Origin: an uncultured Clostridia bacterium
GTDB taxonomy: Bacteria > Bacillota > Clostridia > Oscillospirales > Acutalibacteraceae
Assembly: GCA_937896885.1 (NCBI GenBank)
Contig: CALBNX010000040.1
Span: 73,230-137,229, forward strand
Reading direction: 5' to 3'
Length of the DNA stretch: 64,000 nucleotides
Below, in pieces: positions 18,300-27,485 of the stretch. A program made the translations under genes and the position numbers. Position 1 is the stretch's first letter. Every line of letters begins with the position of its first letter. The notes beneath the pieces were generated by a model, which ran no database searches, was not told the origin of the DNA, and was given only the letters and a program-made list of their open reading frames with translations.

Positions 18300-18833
18300 A
18301 TGGAATACTCCATTAACGCATCTGAATTAAAAAAACTCATTCCTAGTTTAGTTGTTGGCGACAGAGTTTATCTCTCTGGAACAGTTTATACTGCTCGTGA
18401 TGCTGCACACAAAAAGATTATGGAACAAATAAATAATAATATTGCAACGCCATTTGATATAAATGGCGCTGTAATTTATTATGCAGGGCCTACTCCAACA
18501 CCTGATAATCTTCCTATTGGGAGTTGCGGACCAACTACTTCAAGCAGAATGGATAGATATGCACCTGAACTTCTTGATATGGGACTTTTAGCTATGATTG
18601 GTAAAGGCCCACGTTCAGTAGGAGTGTGTGATGCAATCTCAAGAAATAATGCAATATATTTCTGCGCTGTTGGTGGTGCAGGTGCACTTGCATCAAAGTC
18701 AATTGTTGGCGCACAAGTTATTGCCTTTGACGAATTGGGCTGTGAATCAGTAAAAAAACTTACTTTTAACGATTTTCCGTTAATAGTAGCTATTGATGCT
18801 AAAGGCGGAAATCTGTTTAATATAGGAGAATAG
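18300..18833 (+). CDS. Fumarate hydratase (class I) beta-subunit-like protein
   Basis: The 177 residues from ATG 18300 match the C-terminal (beta) half of iron-sulfur fumarases and tartrate dehydratases: LVVGDRVYLSGTVYTARDAAH, the substrate-binding PIGSCGPTTSSRMD, and IGKGPRSVGVCDAI. In two-subunit class I enzymes the cluster cysteines are in the alpha subunit, and no alpha gene is adjacent or elsewhere in this window. The gene sits four bases after the DivIVA-like gene and two bases before the helicase, so it is in an unrelated operon. It needs an alpha partner elsewhere or has another role. Confidence 0.85.
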   Translation: MEYSINASELKKLIPSLVVGDRVYLSGTVYTARDAAHKKIMEQINNNIATPFDINGAVIYYAGPTPTPDNLPIGSCGPTTSSRMDRYAPELLDMGLLAMIGKGPRSVGVCDAISRNNAIYFCAVGGAGALASKSIVGAQVIAFDELGCESVKKLTFNDFPLIVAIDAKGGNLFNIGE

Positions 18834-18835
18834 TA

Positions 18836-21181
18836 ATGCAATCACAAATTTGTGAATTAAGGAACAAGATTATTTTAAGAGAGTTTAATAGAATGAACGA
18901 TATGCAGTTAAAAGCGGTCTTATCAGTTGACGGACCGCTTTTAATTCTTGCAGGTGCAGGTAGTGGTAAAACAACCGTACTTGTAAATAGAATTGCTAAT
19001 TTAATGAAATATGGCTGTGCATATAATTCGGACATTATTGAGAAGCGCTTTGATGATAGTGCCATTAGTTTGCTTAATGAGTATTATATTGGCAATGAAT
19101 CTGTTTATGAGCAAATTAAAGGCATTCTTTCTGTTAACGCACCAAAACCATGGGAAATATTAGCTTTTACATTTACTAATAAAGCAGCAAGCGAATTAAA
19201 AGAAAGACTTGTATTGCGAATTGGTGAAGACGCAAATAATATTTGGGCAGGTACTTTCCATTCGATATGTGTTCGAATCTTGCGTAGAAATGCTGAGTAT
19301 TTAGGCTTTTCGAAGCACTTTACTATCTATGATACCGATGATAGCAAGCGTGTTATGAAGGATTGTCAGCGTCTTTTGAATATTGACGATAAATTCTTAC
19401 CACATAAGTCAATTCTTGGTGAAATCAGCCGTGCAAAAGATTCCCTTGTACCAGCTGACGAATACTTGAATTTGAGTAGTGGTAATTATCGTGAAAAGCA
19501 AATTGGTGAGTGCTATAAAAAATATCAGGCATTATTAAAAAATGCTGATGCAATGGATTTTGACGATATTATTTTCAATACTGTTAAATTGTTGGAAGAA
19601 AATCCACAAATAAGAGAATATTATCAAAACAAATTCAAATATGTTTTGGTTGATGAGTATCAGGATACAAACCATGCACAATTTATGCTCACAAAGCTTT
19701 TATCAGGCGGTTACAACAATATTTGTGTTGTTGGTGATGATGACCAGAGTATTTATAAATTCCGTGGTGCAACCATTGAGAATATTTTAAGTTTTGAAAA
19801 GAACTTCTCTAATGCAACTGTTATTCGTTTAGAGCAGAATTATCGCTCAACACAAAACATATTAGATGGTGCGAATGCAGTTATTGCCCATAATGAGCAA
19901 AGAAAAGGTAAAAATCTCTGGACATCTAATGGTGCAGGCGAAAAAATTAAAGTTAATACATTGAATGACGAATATGCCGAGAGTAAATATATTGCTGATG
20001 AAATTATGAGCATTATGAGCAAAAATGGTGATAATGCTAAATTCAGTGATTTTGCTATTCTTTACAGAATGAACTCAATGTCAAATTCAATAGAAAGATT
20101 ATTCGTTAAAAGTGGTATTCCATATAGAATTATCGGTGGTCATAAGTTCTATGACCGAATGGAAATCAAAGACTGTTTAGCGTATCTCTCTGTTATTGCT
20201 AATCCAGATGATAACGTTCGTCTTGAGCGTATAATCAATACGCCAAAAAGGGGAATAGGTGCAACAACAATCGCAACTGCTAAGGAAATAGCAGACGGAT
20301 TAGGTGTATCTTTATTCCAAGTTTTTAAAACAGCGGATGAGTATGAAAAACTCAAACGAAGTTCACAAAAGTTAATTGAATTTGTTAATCTTATAGAGAG
20401 CTTTAGTGAGCTTGCAGAGCGTGAATCACCATCATCAGTATTTTTATCATTACTTGATGAAACTGGCTATAAAACGTCTTTAATGTCAGATAAAGAGCAT
20501 TATGACGAAAGAATTCAAAATATCGATGAACTGAATTCAAACTTAATAAGATTTAAAGAAGAAAACCCCGATTCTGACTTGTCTGACTTCCTTGAAGATG
20601 TAGCTTTGATGACAGATATTGATAATTATAATGCAGACACAGATGCAGTTGTAATGATGACTTTGCACTCTTCAAAGGGTCTTGAATTCCCAGTTGTGTT
20701 TATACCAGGTCTTGAAGAAGGCGTATTCCCAGGAATGCAATCAATATATGACCCTGGTGAAATTGAAGAAGAAAGACGACTTGCTTATGTTGGCATTACA
20801 AGAGCAATGAAAATTCTTTATTTATTGAATACTCGTTCAAGAATGATTTTCGGCTCTACCAGATATAATCAACCGTCACGCTTCTTAAAAGAATTGCCTG
20901 ATGAGTGTTGTGAATATCTTGTTAAATCACAGAAACCAATAGGCAAACCTGTTACAACTCAAACTAATAAACCGATTAACCGAGGATTTGGATTGTCAAA
21001 CCCAACACAAAAATCAAGTGAAAAGTTTCTGGTCGGTGAACAAGTTGTGCACAGAGTTTTTGGCAAGGGTATGATTGTTTCGCTTAAACCAATGGGCAAT
21101 GATGTGCTTATGGAAATTGCTTTTGAAAAAGTTGGAACTAAAAAGATTATGCAAAATATGGGTGCTGTTAAAAAGGCATGA
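18836..21181 (+). CDS. pcrA: UvrD/PcrA-family 3'-5' DNA helicase
   Basis: Superfamily 1A helicase for repair and displacement of RecA and polymerase from DNA. The 781 residues hold the Q motif MNDMQLKAV, Walker A AGAGSGKTTVL (about 38-48), motif Ia FTFTNKAASELKER, Walker B VLVDEYQDTN, DDDQSIYKFRGA, RLEQNYRST, MTLHSSKGLEFPVVF and YVGITRAM. The C-terminus carries a Tudor-like interaction domain (VVHRVFGKGMIVSL). The region between Walker A and motif Ia has an insertion of roughly 45 residues. An efficient terminator overlaps the end. Confidence 0.95.
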   Translation: MQSQICELRNKIILREFNRMNDMQLKAVLSVDGPLLILAGAGSGKTTVLVNRIANLMKYGCAYNSDIIEKRFDDSAISLLNEYYIGNESVYEQIKGILSVNAPKPWEILAFTFTNKAASELKERLVLRIGEDANNIWAGTFHSICVRILRRNAEYLGFSKHFTIYDTDDSKRVMKDCQRLLNIDDKFLPHKSILGEISRAKDSLVPADEYLNLSSGNYREKQIGECYKKYQALLKNADAMDFDDIIFNTVKLLEENPQIREYYQNKFKYVLVDEYQDTNHAQFMLTKLLSGGYNNICVVGDDDQSIYKFRGATIENILSFEKNFSNATVIRLEQNYRSTQNILDGANAVIAHNEQRKGKNLWTSNGAGEKIKVNTLNDEYAESKYIADEIMSIMSKNGDNAKFSDFAILYRMNSMSNSIERLFVKSGIPYRIIGGHKFYDRMEIKDCLAYLSVIANPDDNVRLERIINTPKRGIGATTIATAKEIADGLGVSLFQVFKTADEYEKLKRSSQKLIEFVNLIESFSELAERESPSSVFLSLLDETGYKTSLMSDKEHYDERIQNIDELNSNLIRFKEENPDSDLSDFLEDVALMTDIDNYNADTDAVVMMTLHSSKGLEFPVVFIPGLEEGVFPGMQSIYDPGEIEEERRLAYVGITRAMKILYLLNTRSRMIFGSTRYNQPSRFLKELPDECCEYLVKSQKPIGKPVTTQTNKPINRGFGLSNPTQKSSEKFLVGEQVVHRVFGKGMIVSLKPMGNDVLMEIAFEKVGTKKIMQNMGAVKKA

Positions 21182-21209
21182 AAAAAAGAGGTCATTTGAC
21201 CTCTTTTTT
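21182..21209. terminator. Bidirectional terminator between helicase and cupin genes
   Basis: AAAAAAGAGGTCA and TGACCTCTTTTTT form a 13-bp perfect stem with a two-base loop, giving T-runs on both strands. The minus-strand cupin stop codon lies inside it. Confidence 0.85.
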
Positions 21210-21566
21210 GTTTTTGTAAGCGTATTCAAAATTAATTGGTGGTGAAGTTACGGAAATATAAATAAACTCAGTATCACCACTATTTAATAATCCGTGAATA
21301 TCGTTTTCAGCAAACCTAACGACATCACCAGCACTAAAATCCATTTCCATTTCATCTGATAAAAGTATTTTTCCACTGCCTTGAAGTGCATACCAAATTT
21401 GTTCTGAGTTGTTATGACTGTGTCTTGGTTGTATTGCACCAATGTCAAGATGAACTTCTGTTATTGTAACTTTTTTACTTGAAGAATTGGCTGGGCACAA
21501 TAACTGTTTACTGATAACGCCAGGGTTAGATAATGATATTATTTTGTCTTTTTTAGTAATTTCCAT
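21192..21566 (-). CDS. Cupin-domain protein
   Basis: Small cytosolic beta-barrel protein of 124 residues (ATG 21566). It has the cupin motif 1 IQPRHSHNNSEQIWYALQG, with metal-type histidines, and a motif 2 region ending in DVVRFAENDIHGLLNSG. The ligand is unknown. Such single-domain cupins often bind sugars, nucleotides or small acids. It is the last gene of a minus-strand run after the DUF4091 and RodA-like genes (16-base gap), so a link with surface-polysaccharide or sugar metabolism is possible but not shown. Confidence 0.8.
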   Translation of the reverse strand: MEITKKDKIISLSNPGVISKQLLCPANSSSKKVTITEVHLDIGAIQPRHSHNNSEQIWYALQGSGKILLSDEMEMDFSAGDVVRFAENDIHGLLNSGDTEFIYISVTSPPINFEYAYKNKKEVK

Positions 21567-21582
21567 ATTATTACCCACTCTG

Positions 21583-22770
21583 TTATATATCCATAAACGG
21601 ATTAGTGATATTTGAAAAGTTAACATTTATTAGTTCTCGTTGTTGATTATAACGATAGAAACTCATTATAAGTCCAATTGAGAAATAAATGCAAAGATTT
21701 GAAGAGCCACCAGCGCTGAAGAATGGTAAAGTGATGCCGATAACAGGTAGTAACATTAAGCACATACCAACATTGATGATAACTTGTCCTGCAATCATAC
21801 CAGCTACACCGTAGCACATTACTTTTGTATCACCGATTTTATCGTGCTTACCAGTTCTTGCAATTCTTATTGTAATAGCAGTCAACAATAATAAAGCTAC
21901 AACACATCCAACAAACCCAAGTTCTTCACCAATAACGGTGAAAATCATATCGTTTTCGCCTTCGGGGATACCATTACGAGTTTGAGTGTAAATACCATTA
22001 AATAAGCCTTGCCCTGTAATTCCGCCACCTTTGATTGCTGCCATGCCTCGTTCTTGTTGATAGATAATATCTGGATAAAGCTCAGGATAGGCGAGAGCTA
22101 AAAATCTTTGTTTCTGGATATTACCTAACAAGAACATCCATATCAATGGTAATGATGCGCCAACTAAAAGCCCACCACCGAGAAAATACCCCCAATGAAG
22201 TCCTGCAACATAGAGCATAACTACAGTAATAATCATAAATACAAGAGCTGAACCTAAGTCGCCAGAAACAATAACAAGCCCTATTGGGATTATTGCGTGG
22301 ATTCCTAACAATAATACAGTAAGAATATTATTTATATTGTTCTTTACTTTTTCAAGGTGTACACCGAATGTAATGATAAAACCGATTTTAACAATTTCTG
22401 ACGGTTGAAAATAAATACCTGTTGCGCCCAGTTTTAACCATGTTCGTGCATCGGGACGCTCAGGTGGTCCGATACCAAATTGAAGAGTTATCAGCATAAT
22501 ACCAATACAGAATATTGCTATCAATGGCCAGAGTTTCATTATAAACTCATAGTCAATTAACGAAATTATTATTGCTATGATAAGTCCTGCCACAACTGCT
22601 GCAACCATAACAATAAAGTCACGGCTAAATCTTGAACCGTCAGGTGCATTCTGGAGAGTTGCAGTCATAACGCTTGTGCAACCAAACGCAGATGTGAGCA
22701 TACATAACAACAATAATATCTTGTCGGTTTCAATTATGAAGTTTTTAATTGTTTTAAAAATTGCTTTCAT
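21583..22770 (-). CDS. rodA: FtsW/RodA/SpoVE-family SEDS glycosyltransferase
   Basis: Polytopic membrane peptidoglycan polymerase of the SEDS family, 395 residues with about ten hydrophobic helices. Signatures include WLKLGATGIYFQPSEIVKIGF, the large extracellular loop with QQERGMAAIKGGGITGQG, VIGEELGFVG, and LPVIGITLPFFSAGGSS. RodA is my preferred name because of the GITLPFFS motif and the QSEIxK-type helix, but SpoVE or FtsW cannot be excluded by eye. The start has GGTGAAAA upstream. No mreCD or penicillin-binding-protein gene is adjacent: it sits between DUF4091 and cupin genes. Confidence 0.88.
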   Translation of the reverse strand: MKAIFKTIKNFIIETDKILLLLCMLTSAFGCTSVMTATLQNAPDGSRFSRDFIVMVAAVVAGLIIAIIISLIDYEFIMKLWPLIAIFCIGIMLITLQFGIGPPERPDARTWLKLGATGIYFQPSEIVKIGFIITFGVHLEKVKNNINNILTVLLLGIHAIIPIGLVIVSGDLGSALVFMIITVVMLYVAGLHWGYFLGGGLLVGASLPLIWMFLLGNIQKQRFLALAYPELYPDIIYQQERGMAAIKGGGITGQGLFNGIYTQTRNGIPEGENDMIFTVIGEELGFVGCVVALLLLTAITIRIARTGKHDKIGDTKVMCYGVAGMIAGQVIINVGMCLMLLPVIGITLPFFSAGGSSNLCIYFSIGLIMSFYRYNQQRELINVNFSNITNPFMDI

Positions 22771-22780
22771 ATTTTCACCA

Positions 22781-24394
22781 TTATAAATTAGCTTTTATTT
22801 GTGAATTTATTTTTTCACGGGTATTCAGTAACCACTCATTAGAATGTGGATAGTCAGAAAATGTAAGTGTATGTCTTTCATTCTCTTCTATAATATTAAG
22901 ACATTCTGTCTTATTAGTCAACTTTTCAAGTGTTTTTAATGCAGCCATATCTTGTAATCCATCAAAAAAAACTTTAAGTCTAATTGATTGTAATGGAGTA
23001 CCATCTTTATCTGGGTAAACCACAAAACTATCACCAGATGGAAATGCTTTGCCAGCATCTGTAACTGTGAAGGGGTCAATTAAGCCTTTTGAAAGCTGAC
23101 TGTAATAGAAATTATAACCCCAATGTAGAAAGCCTTTGATGTTATATTTATACATCTGATAACCAATTACACGGGTTCTAATTGAGTCATTACAGAAAAA
23201 CCTGTTTGAAACACATTTTTTGTTTTGTGCACTGCAATAATAAGTCCACAAATCTTCGCATTTGCCAAGGAATTTATCAATATGGTCATTTGATGGTATA
23301 GGGTTCGACACAATACCTAATCTATAAAACCATACGTCTGACAACGCATCAACAATTTTATAGCCTTTAAATAATTTATGTATAAGTTTTGACGCTTTTG
23401 CGTATGAGTGAAGCATTGCGAAGTTTGGTTCATCGCTGACATGAATTAAAACGCTGTCTTTTAAATTGTTTTTATCAAAATATTTCTTTAACTCAGTTGA
23501 AAATGCTGTTAAAAAAATCTTATATTCCATTGAGTTAGCTTTTGTTTCCCAGCCAAATATTTTTTTATATTCGCCATTAACAGTAGCCATAATCTTTGGT
23601 GCGTGATTTGCGCCCCATTGAGTAAAGAAATGGGCTATTTCAAAATGTGTTATACCACATCTTTTTGACATTTCAATCCATTTTGTTAACTTATCAAAAT
23701 TAAATGAATATTTGTCATTGTTTAATGATATATCGACTAATTGTACTGTTGGTCTTTCCTTGCCGATTTCTGTATCTAGAGGGGGAGTGAATATTGGAGT
23801 CAATACACAATTCATTCCATATTCACATGCAGTTTTTAAAAAGTTTTCAGTAACACACCAATATTCATCAGAAAATGCTTCAAATCCATAATAGGACATT
23901 AAACAATCGGTATGAAACCAGTTTGTATAAATAAAATCAGAGAAATCCAAATTAGCATCAATAATTTCTATCTGTAATTCTACATAAAACTCATCAACAT
24001 TTATTATAAAACTGTGATTTCCTATTGCGTTACAATTAGCATCAACTTCAACCCAAATTGAACTAATGCCTTTTTTTAATTCTAATTCATTATCAATTGG
24101 CATTAAAAGGTCAGGATAATAGCCGTTTTCGCTAAATCTATAATAATCGTCAGCACCCTTTGCCATTGGGAAATCGGATTTAATATCTGTGACTTTATAA
24201 AGTTTATAATTGTTCAAACTTGTATCAATAATACAATTTACACTTGTTTCAGCATTCGTTTCAATTGCGATTTGAAATGATTTTTTCTCATTCTTTAACA
24301 TTGATAACTTATTATAAGTTTTATTAGGAATTTTATCATTAAAATACAATTTTTCAAGTGAGGATATAATCTTAATATTAGTTACATTACTCAT
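22781..24394 (-). CDS. DUF4091 glycoside-hydrolase-like protein
   Basis: A 537-residue cytosolic protein (no signal peptide) with an N-terminal beta-sandwich (about 1-150) and a TIM-barrel-like DUF4091 region. Recognisable segments are HFEIAHFFTQWGANHAPKIMA, LIHVSDEPN (candidate acidic catalytic residues) and GFLHWGYNFYYSQ. The signature C-terminal run DGTPLQSIRLKVFFDGLQDMA is also present. The family is associated with carbohydrate utilisation, but its substrate is undetermined. ATG 24394 follows GAGGTGA. It heads a minus-strand operon with the RodA-like gene 10 bases downstream. Confidence 0.85.
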   Translation of the reverse strand: MSNVTNIKIISSLEKLYFNDKIPNKTYNKLSMLKNEKKSFQIAIETNAETSVNCIIDTSLNNYKLYKVTDIKSDFPMAKGADDYYRFSENGYYPDLLMPIDNELELKKGISSIWVEVDANCNAIGNHSFIINVDEFYVELQIEIIDANLDFSDFIYTNWFHTDCLMSYYGFEAFSDEYWCVTENFLKTACEYGMNCVLTPIFTPPLDTEIGKERPTVQLVDISLNNDKYSFNFDKLTKWIEMSKRCGITHFEIAHFFTQWGANHAPKIMATVNGEYKKIFGWETKANSMEYKIFLTAFSTELKKYFDKNNLKDSVLIHVSDEPNFAMLHSYAKASKLIHKLFKGYKIVDALSDVWFYRLGIVSNPIPSNDHIDKFLGKCEDLWTYYCSAQNKKCVSNRFFCNDSIRTRVIGYQMYKYNIKGFLHWGYNFYYSQLSKGLIDPFTVTDAGKAFPSGDSFVVYPDKDGTPLQSIRLKVFFDGLQDMAALKTLEKLTNKTECLNIIEENERHTLTFSDYPHSNEWLLNTREKINSQIKANL

Positions 24395-24421
24395 ACAATC
24401 ACCTCTACATATTTATAATAA

Positions 24422-24450
24422 ATTTTAGACTATTTTTACTGTTTTGTAAA
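24422..24450 (-). promoter_or_regulatory. Promoter of the DUF4091-rodA-cupin operon
   Basis: On the minus strand: TTTACA (24450-24445), 17-base spacer, TAAAAT (24427-24422). Confidence 0.65.
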
Positions 24451-24482
24451 GATATGAAACTGTATTTTATGTGATTTACACC

Positions 24483-24511
24483 TTGCAGAAAACTATTTAT
24501 AGTGATAAAAT
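24483..24511 (+). promoter_or_regulatory. Promoter of typA with overlapping inverted repeat
   Basis: TTGCAG (24483-24488), 17-base spacer, TAAAAT (24506-24511). A 9-bp inverted repeat, ACTATTTAT (24492-24500) and ATAAATAGT (24510-24518), spans the spacer, -10 and start site, and could be an operator. Confidence 0.65.
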
Positions 24512-24543
24512 AAATAGTCAATTAAGATATGAAGGTGAATTTA

Positions 24544-26364
24544 TTGAAAACTAGAGTAGATATTAGAAATATAGCAATTATTGCCCACGTTGACCATGGC
24601 AAGACAACTTTGGTTGATGAGCTTTTAAAACAGAGCGGTATATTCAGACAAAATGAACAGGTTCAAGACAGAGTTATGGACTCTAACGACCTTGAAAGAG
24701 AGCGCGGAATCACAATTCTTTCTAAAAACACATCTGTTCAATATAATAACATTAAAATCAATATTGTTGACACACCTGGTCATGCCGACTTTGGTGGTGA
24801 AGTTGAACGAATTCTTATGATGGTTGATGGCGTATTATTACTTGTTGATGCATTTGAAGGTTGTATGCCACAAACAAGATTTGTTTTGAAAAAGGCTCTT
24901 GGGCTTGAAAAGAAAGTAGTTGTTGTTGTTAATAAAATTGACAGACCAGGTGCTCGTCCTGATGAGGTAATTGATGAGGTCCTTGATTTATTTATTGAAT
25001 TAGGTGCAAATGATGACCAGTTGGAATTTCCTGTGGTTTATGCATCAGGTAGAGATGGTTATGCATCTGTTGACCCAAGTGCTAGAGGCGGAGATATGAG
25101 ACCATTATTTGATGCTATCATTGAAAATATTGAAGCACCAAAAGGCGATGTTGATGCACCGTTACAGGTATTATTCTCAAGCCTTGATTATGATGATTAC
25201 ATTGGCAGAATTGGTATTGGTCGAGTTGAACGCGGTAGAATAAATCGAAATGACAATGTCGTTTTATGTAAAGCAGATGGTTCACAAGAGAATGTTAAGA
25301 TTTCTCGTTTATATCAGTTTGACGGCTTAAAACGCGTTGAAGTTGAATCAGCTTCTGTTGGCGATATTATTTGTGTTTCGGGCATAACTGGGCTTAACAT
25401 TGGTGAAACAATTTGTTCACCAGATTGCATAGAGCCATTACCATTCATTAAAATTGACGAGCCTACAATTTCAATGAACTTTATTGTTAACGATAGCCCT
25501 TTTGCAGGCAAAGAAGGTAAGTTTGTTACATCAAGAAATCTTCGTGACAGACTCTTCAAAGAAGTTGAAACAAATGTAAGTATGCGTGTTGAAGAAACAG
25601 AATCAACAGATACTTTTAAAGTTTCTGGTCGTGGTGAATTGCATCTTTCAATCCTTATTGAAACAATGCGTCGTCAAGGATATGAGTTTCAAGTTTCAAG
25701 ACCTAAAGTTATCACAAAAATTGAGAATGGTGTACTTTTAGAACCAATGGAACTCTTGATTGTTGAGGTGCCAGAAGAATATGTTGGCGCGGTTATGATG
25801 AAAATCGGTTCTCGCCGTGGTGAACTTGAAAATATGGGTACTCGTGATGGTGGTTCAACTCATCTTGAATTCAAAATACCGGCACGTGGACTTATTGGCT
25901 ATCGTTCAGAGTTTATGACCGATACAAATGGCAACGGCATTATGAATAACCTTTTCGCAGGCTATGAGCCATTTAAAGGTGATATTGAAACTCGAGAAAG
26001 AGGCTCTATTGTTGCGCATGAATCAGGCGAAAGCACAGCATATGGCCTTTTCAATACTCAGGATAGAGGAAGATTGTTCATTGGACCTGGCGTTCCTGTA
26101 TATGAAGGAATGATTGTTGGTGAATGTTCTAAGAATGAAGATTTAACATGCAATATTTGCAAAGCAAAACACTTAACTAATACTCGTGCTTCTGGCTCGG
26201 ATGACGCTTTAAGACTTGTTCCACATACTGTATTAAGTCTTGAACAGTCAATGGAATTTATAAAAGACGACGAACTCATGGAAGTTACGCCCGTTAGTAT
26301 TCGTTTAAGAAAAACAATTCTCTCAAAGGATTTAAGATTAAAGCAGCAGTTTAAAAAGAAATAG
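24544..26364 (+). CDS. typA: Ribosome-associated GTPase TypA/BipA
   Basis: Translational GTPase that helps 50S assembly under stress. I choose TTG 24544 (AAGGTGA at 24532-24538, five bases before), giving 606 residues beginning KTRVDIRNIAIIAHVDHGKTT, the usual family start. The ATG at 24529 would have no Shine-Dalgarno. G-domain motifs are AHVDHGKT (G1), RGITILSKNT (G2), DTPGHADFGGEVE (G3) and NKIDRPGARP (G4). EF-G-like domains III and V and the C-terminal YEGMIVGE domain follow. It is 30 bases upstream of the MreB-like gene. Confidence 0.95.
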   Translation: MKTRVDIRNIAIIAHVDHGKTTLVDELLKQSGIFRQNEQVQDRVMDSNDLERERGITILSKNTSVQYNNIKINIVDTPGHADFGGEVERILMMVDGVLLLVDAFEGCMPQTRFVLKKALGLEKKVVVVVNKIDRPGARPDEVIDEVLDLFIELGANDDQLEFPVVYASGRDGYASVDPSARGGDMRPLFDAIIENIEAPKGDVDAPLQVLFSSLDYDDYIGRIGIGRVERGRINRNDNVVLCKADGSQENVKISRLYQFDGLKRVEVESASVGDIICVSGITGLNIGETICSPDCIEPLPFIKIDEPTISMNFIVNDSPFAGKEGKFVTSRNLRDRLFKEVETNVSMRVEETESTDTFKVSGRGELHLSILIETMRRQGYEFQVSRPKVITKIENGVLLEPMELLIVEVPEEYVGAVMMKIGSRRGELENMGTRDGGSTHLEFKIPARGLIGYRSEFMTDTNGNGIMNNLFAGYEPFKGDIETRERGSIVAHESGESTAYGLFNTQDRGRLFIGPGVPVYEGMIVGECSKNEDLTCNICKAKHLTNTRASGSDDALRLVPHTVLSLEQSMEFIKDDELMEVTPVSIRLRKTILSKDLRLKQQFKKK

Positions 26365-26394
26365 TTTTTTAAACTTTGTTTTGGAGGTGATACC

Positions 26395-27450
26395 GTGAAA
26401 GGAATGAAAATTGGTATTGATTTTGGTTCTTCATCAATTAAAATTTTTGCAGAAAAGAAAGGCATACTGATAAATGAGCCGTCAATTGCTGCAGTCTCTG
26501 TTGATACTCGTCAACCAGTTGCTTTTGGCAAGTCTGCATACGATATATTAGGTAGATGTGGGTACGACATTGAAATAGTAAAAATTATTCAAAACGGTGT
26601 TATTTCTGACTTTGATTTAGCAGAAAAAATGCTAAGATATTATTTAGAGTTTGTTTGTGGTAATAGAGTTTATAAACCTAATGTGATGATTAGTTTGTCA
26701 AAAGACGCAACGAGCTTTGAAAAGAAAACTTTTCTTGATGCCATAACTTTAGCTGGTGCCGGTCGTGTATGTTTAGTTGAAGGTATACTAGCTTCGGCTT
26801 TTGGGTGTGGCGTTGATGCTGAAAAGATTGGCGGACGAATGGTGCTGGATATTGGACATCAAGTAACAGAGTTTGCAATTGTTTCAATGGGCAGTATAGC
26901 AGGTAGTGGAACAATTAAACGTGGTAGCTATGATATTGATTGTGCCATCGAACGCCATTTAAAACGAGATAGAGATATTCTTGTTGGACCACATACAGTT
27001 CATGAAATTAAAAATAAAATCACATCTGCTGTCTCTCGTGATTATGAAACAGCTTTGTTTATATCGGGTAAGAGTAATCTTGATGAAATGCCAATTTCTT
27101 TTGAAATAACTTCAAAAGAAATATATCCTTTTGTTAATGAACAGATTTCACTTCTTGTTAGTGAAATTCATAGCCTAATGCAGCATATTCCACCGGAATT
27201 GCTAGCAGATGCTGCTGACCATGGAATTAGCATTTGTGGCGGCGGTTCATTGATTTTTGATATAGCACAAAGACTTGAAGATGAAATAAATATACGCTGT
27301 GAAATTGTTGATGAACCAACACTTGCTAAAGTAAAAGGAATTGGTAAACTATTAAGGGACAATAAACTGTTAGAAGACAATGGTTATAGATTTATTTTCA
27401 AGGATGAAATTAGAGAACGAATCAAAAGGTTAGATAGTAAAAATATTTAA
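26395..27450 (+). CDS. Divergent MreB/actin-like protein
   Basis: A 351-residue member of the actin-fold MreB group, starting at GTG 26395 behind GGAGGTGATACC. The first phosphate-binding loop GIDFGSSSIKIF is intact and the adenosine loop appears as ISICGGGSLIFDIA. The second phosphate motif reads VLDIGHQVTEFA where MreB has DIGGGTTE. No mreC or mreD follows. It is therefore a paralogue rather than the main shape-determining MreB, with possible altered nucleotide turnover. It may be co-transcribed with typA, with a terminator at its end. Confidence 0.8.
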   Translation: MKGMKIGIDFGSSSIKIFAEKKGILINEPSIAAVSVDTRQPVAFGKSAYDILGRCGYDIEIVKIIQNGVISDFDLAEKMLRYYLEFVCGNRVYKPNVMISLSKDATSFEKKTFLDAITLAGAGRVCLVEGILASAFGCGVDAEKIGGRMVLDIGHQVTEFAIVSMGSIAGSGTIKRGSYDIDCAIERHLKRDRDILVGPHTVHEIKNKITSAVSRDYETALFISGKSNLDEMPISFEITSKEIYPFVNEQISLLVSEIHSLMQHIPPELLADAADHGISICGGGSLIFDIAQRLEDEINIRCEIVDEPTLAKVKGIGKLLRDNKLLEDNGYRFIFKDEIRERIKRLDSKNI

Positions 27451-27485
27451 ATAAGAGCACATCATATGATGCGCTCTTATTTTAT
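27450..27485. terminator. Bidirectional terminator between mreB-like and ldh
   Basis: AATAAGAGC-A-CATCAT pairs with ATGATG-C-GCTCTTATT (one internal mismatch), followed by TTATTTT. It lies at the convergent ends of the two genes. Confidence 0.8.
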
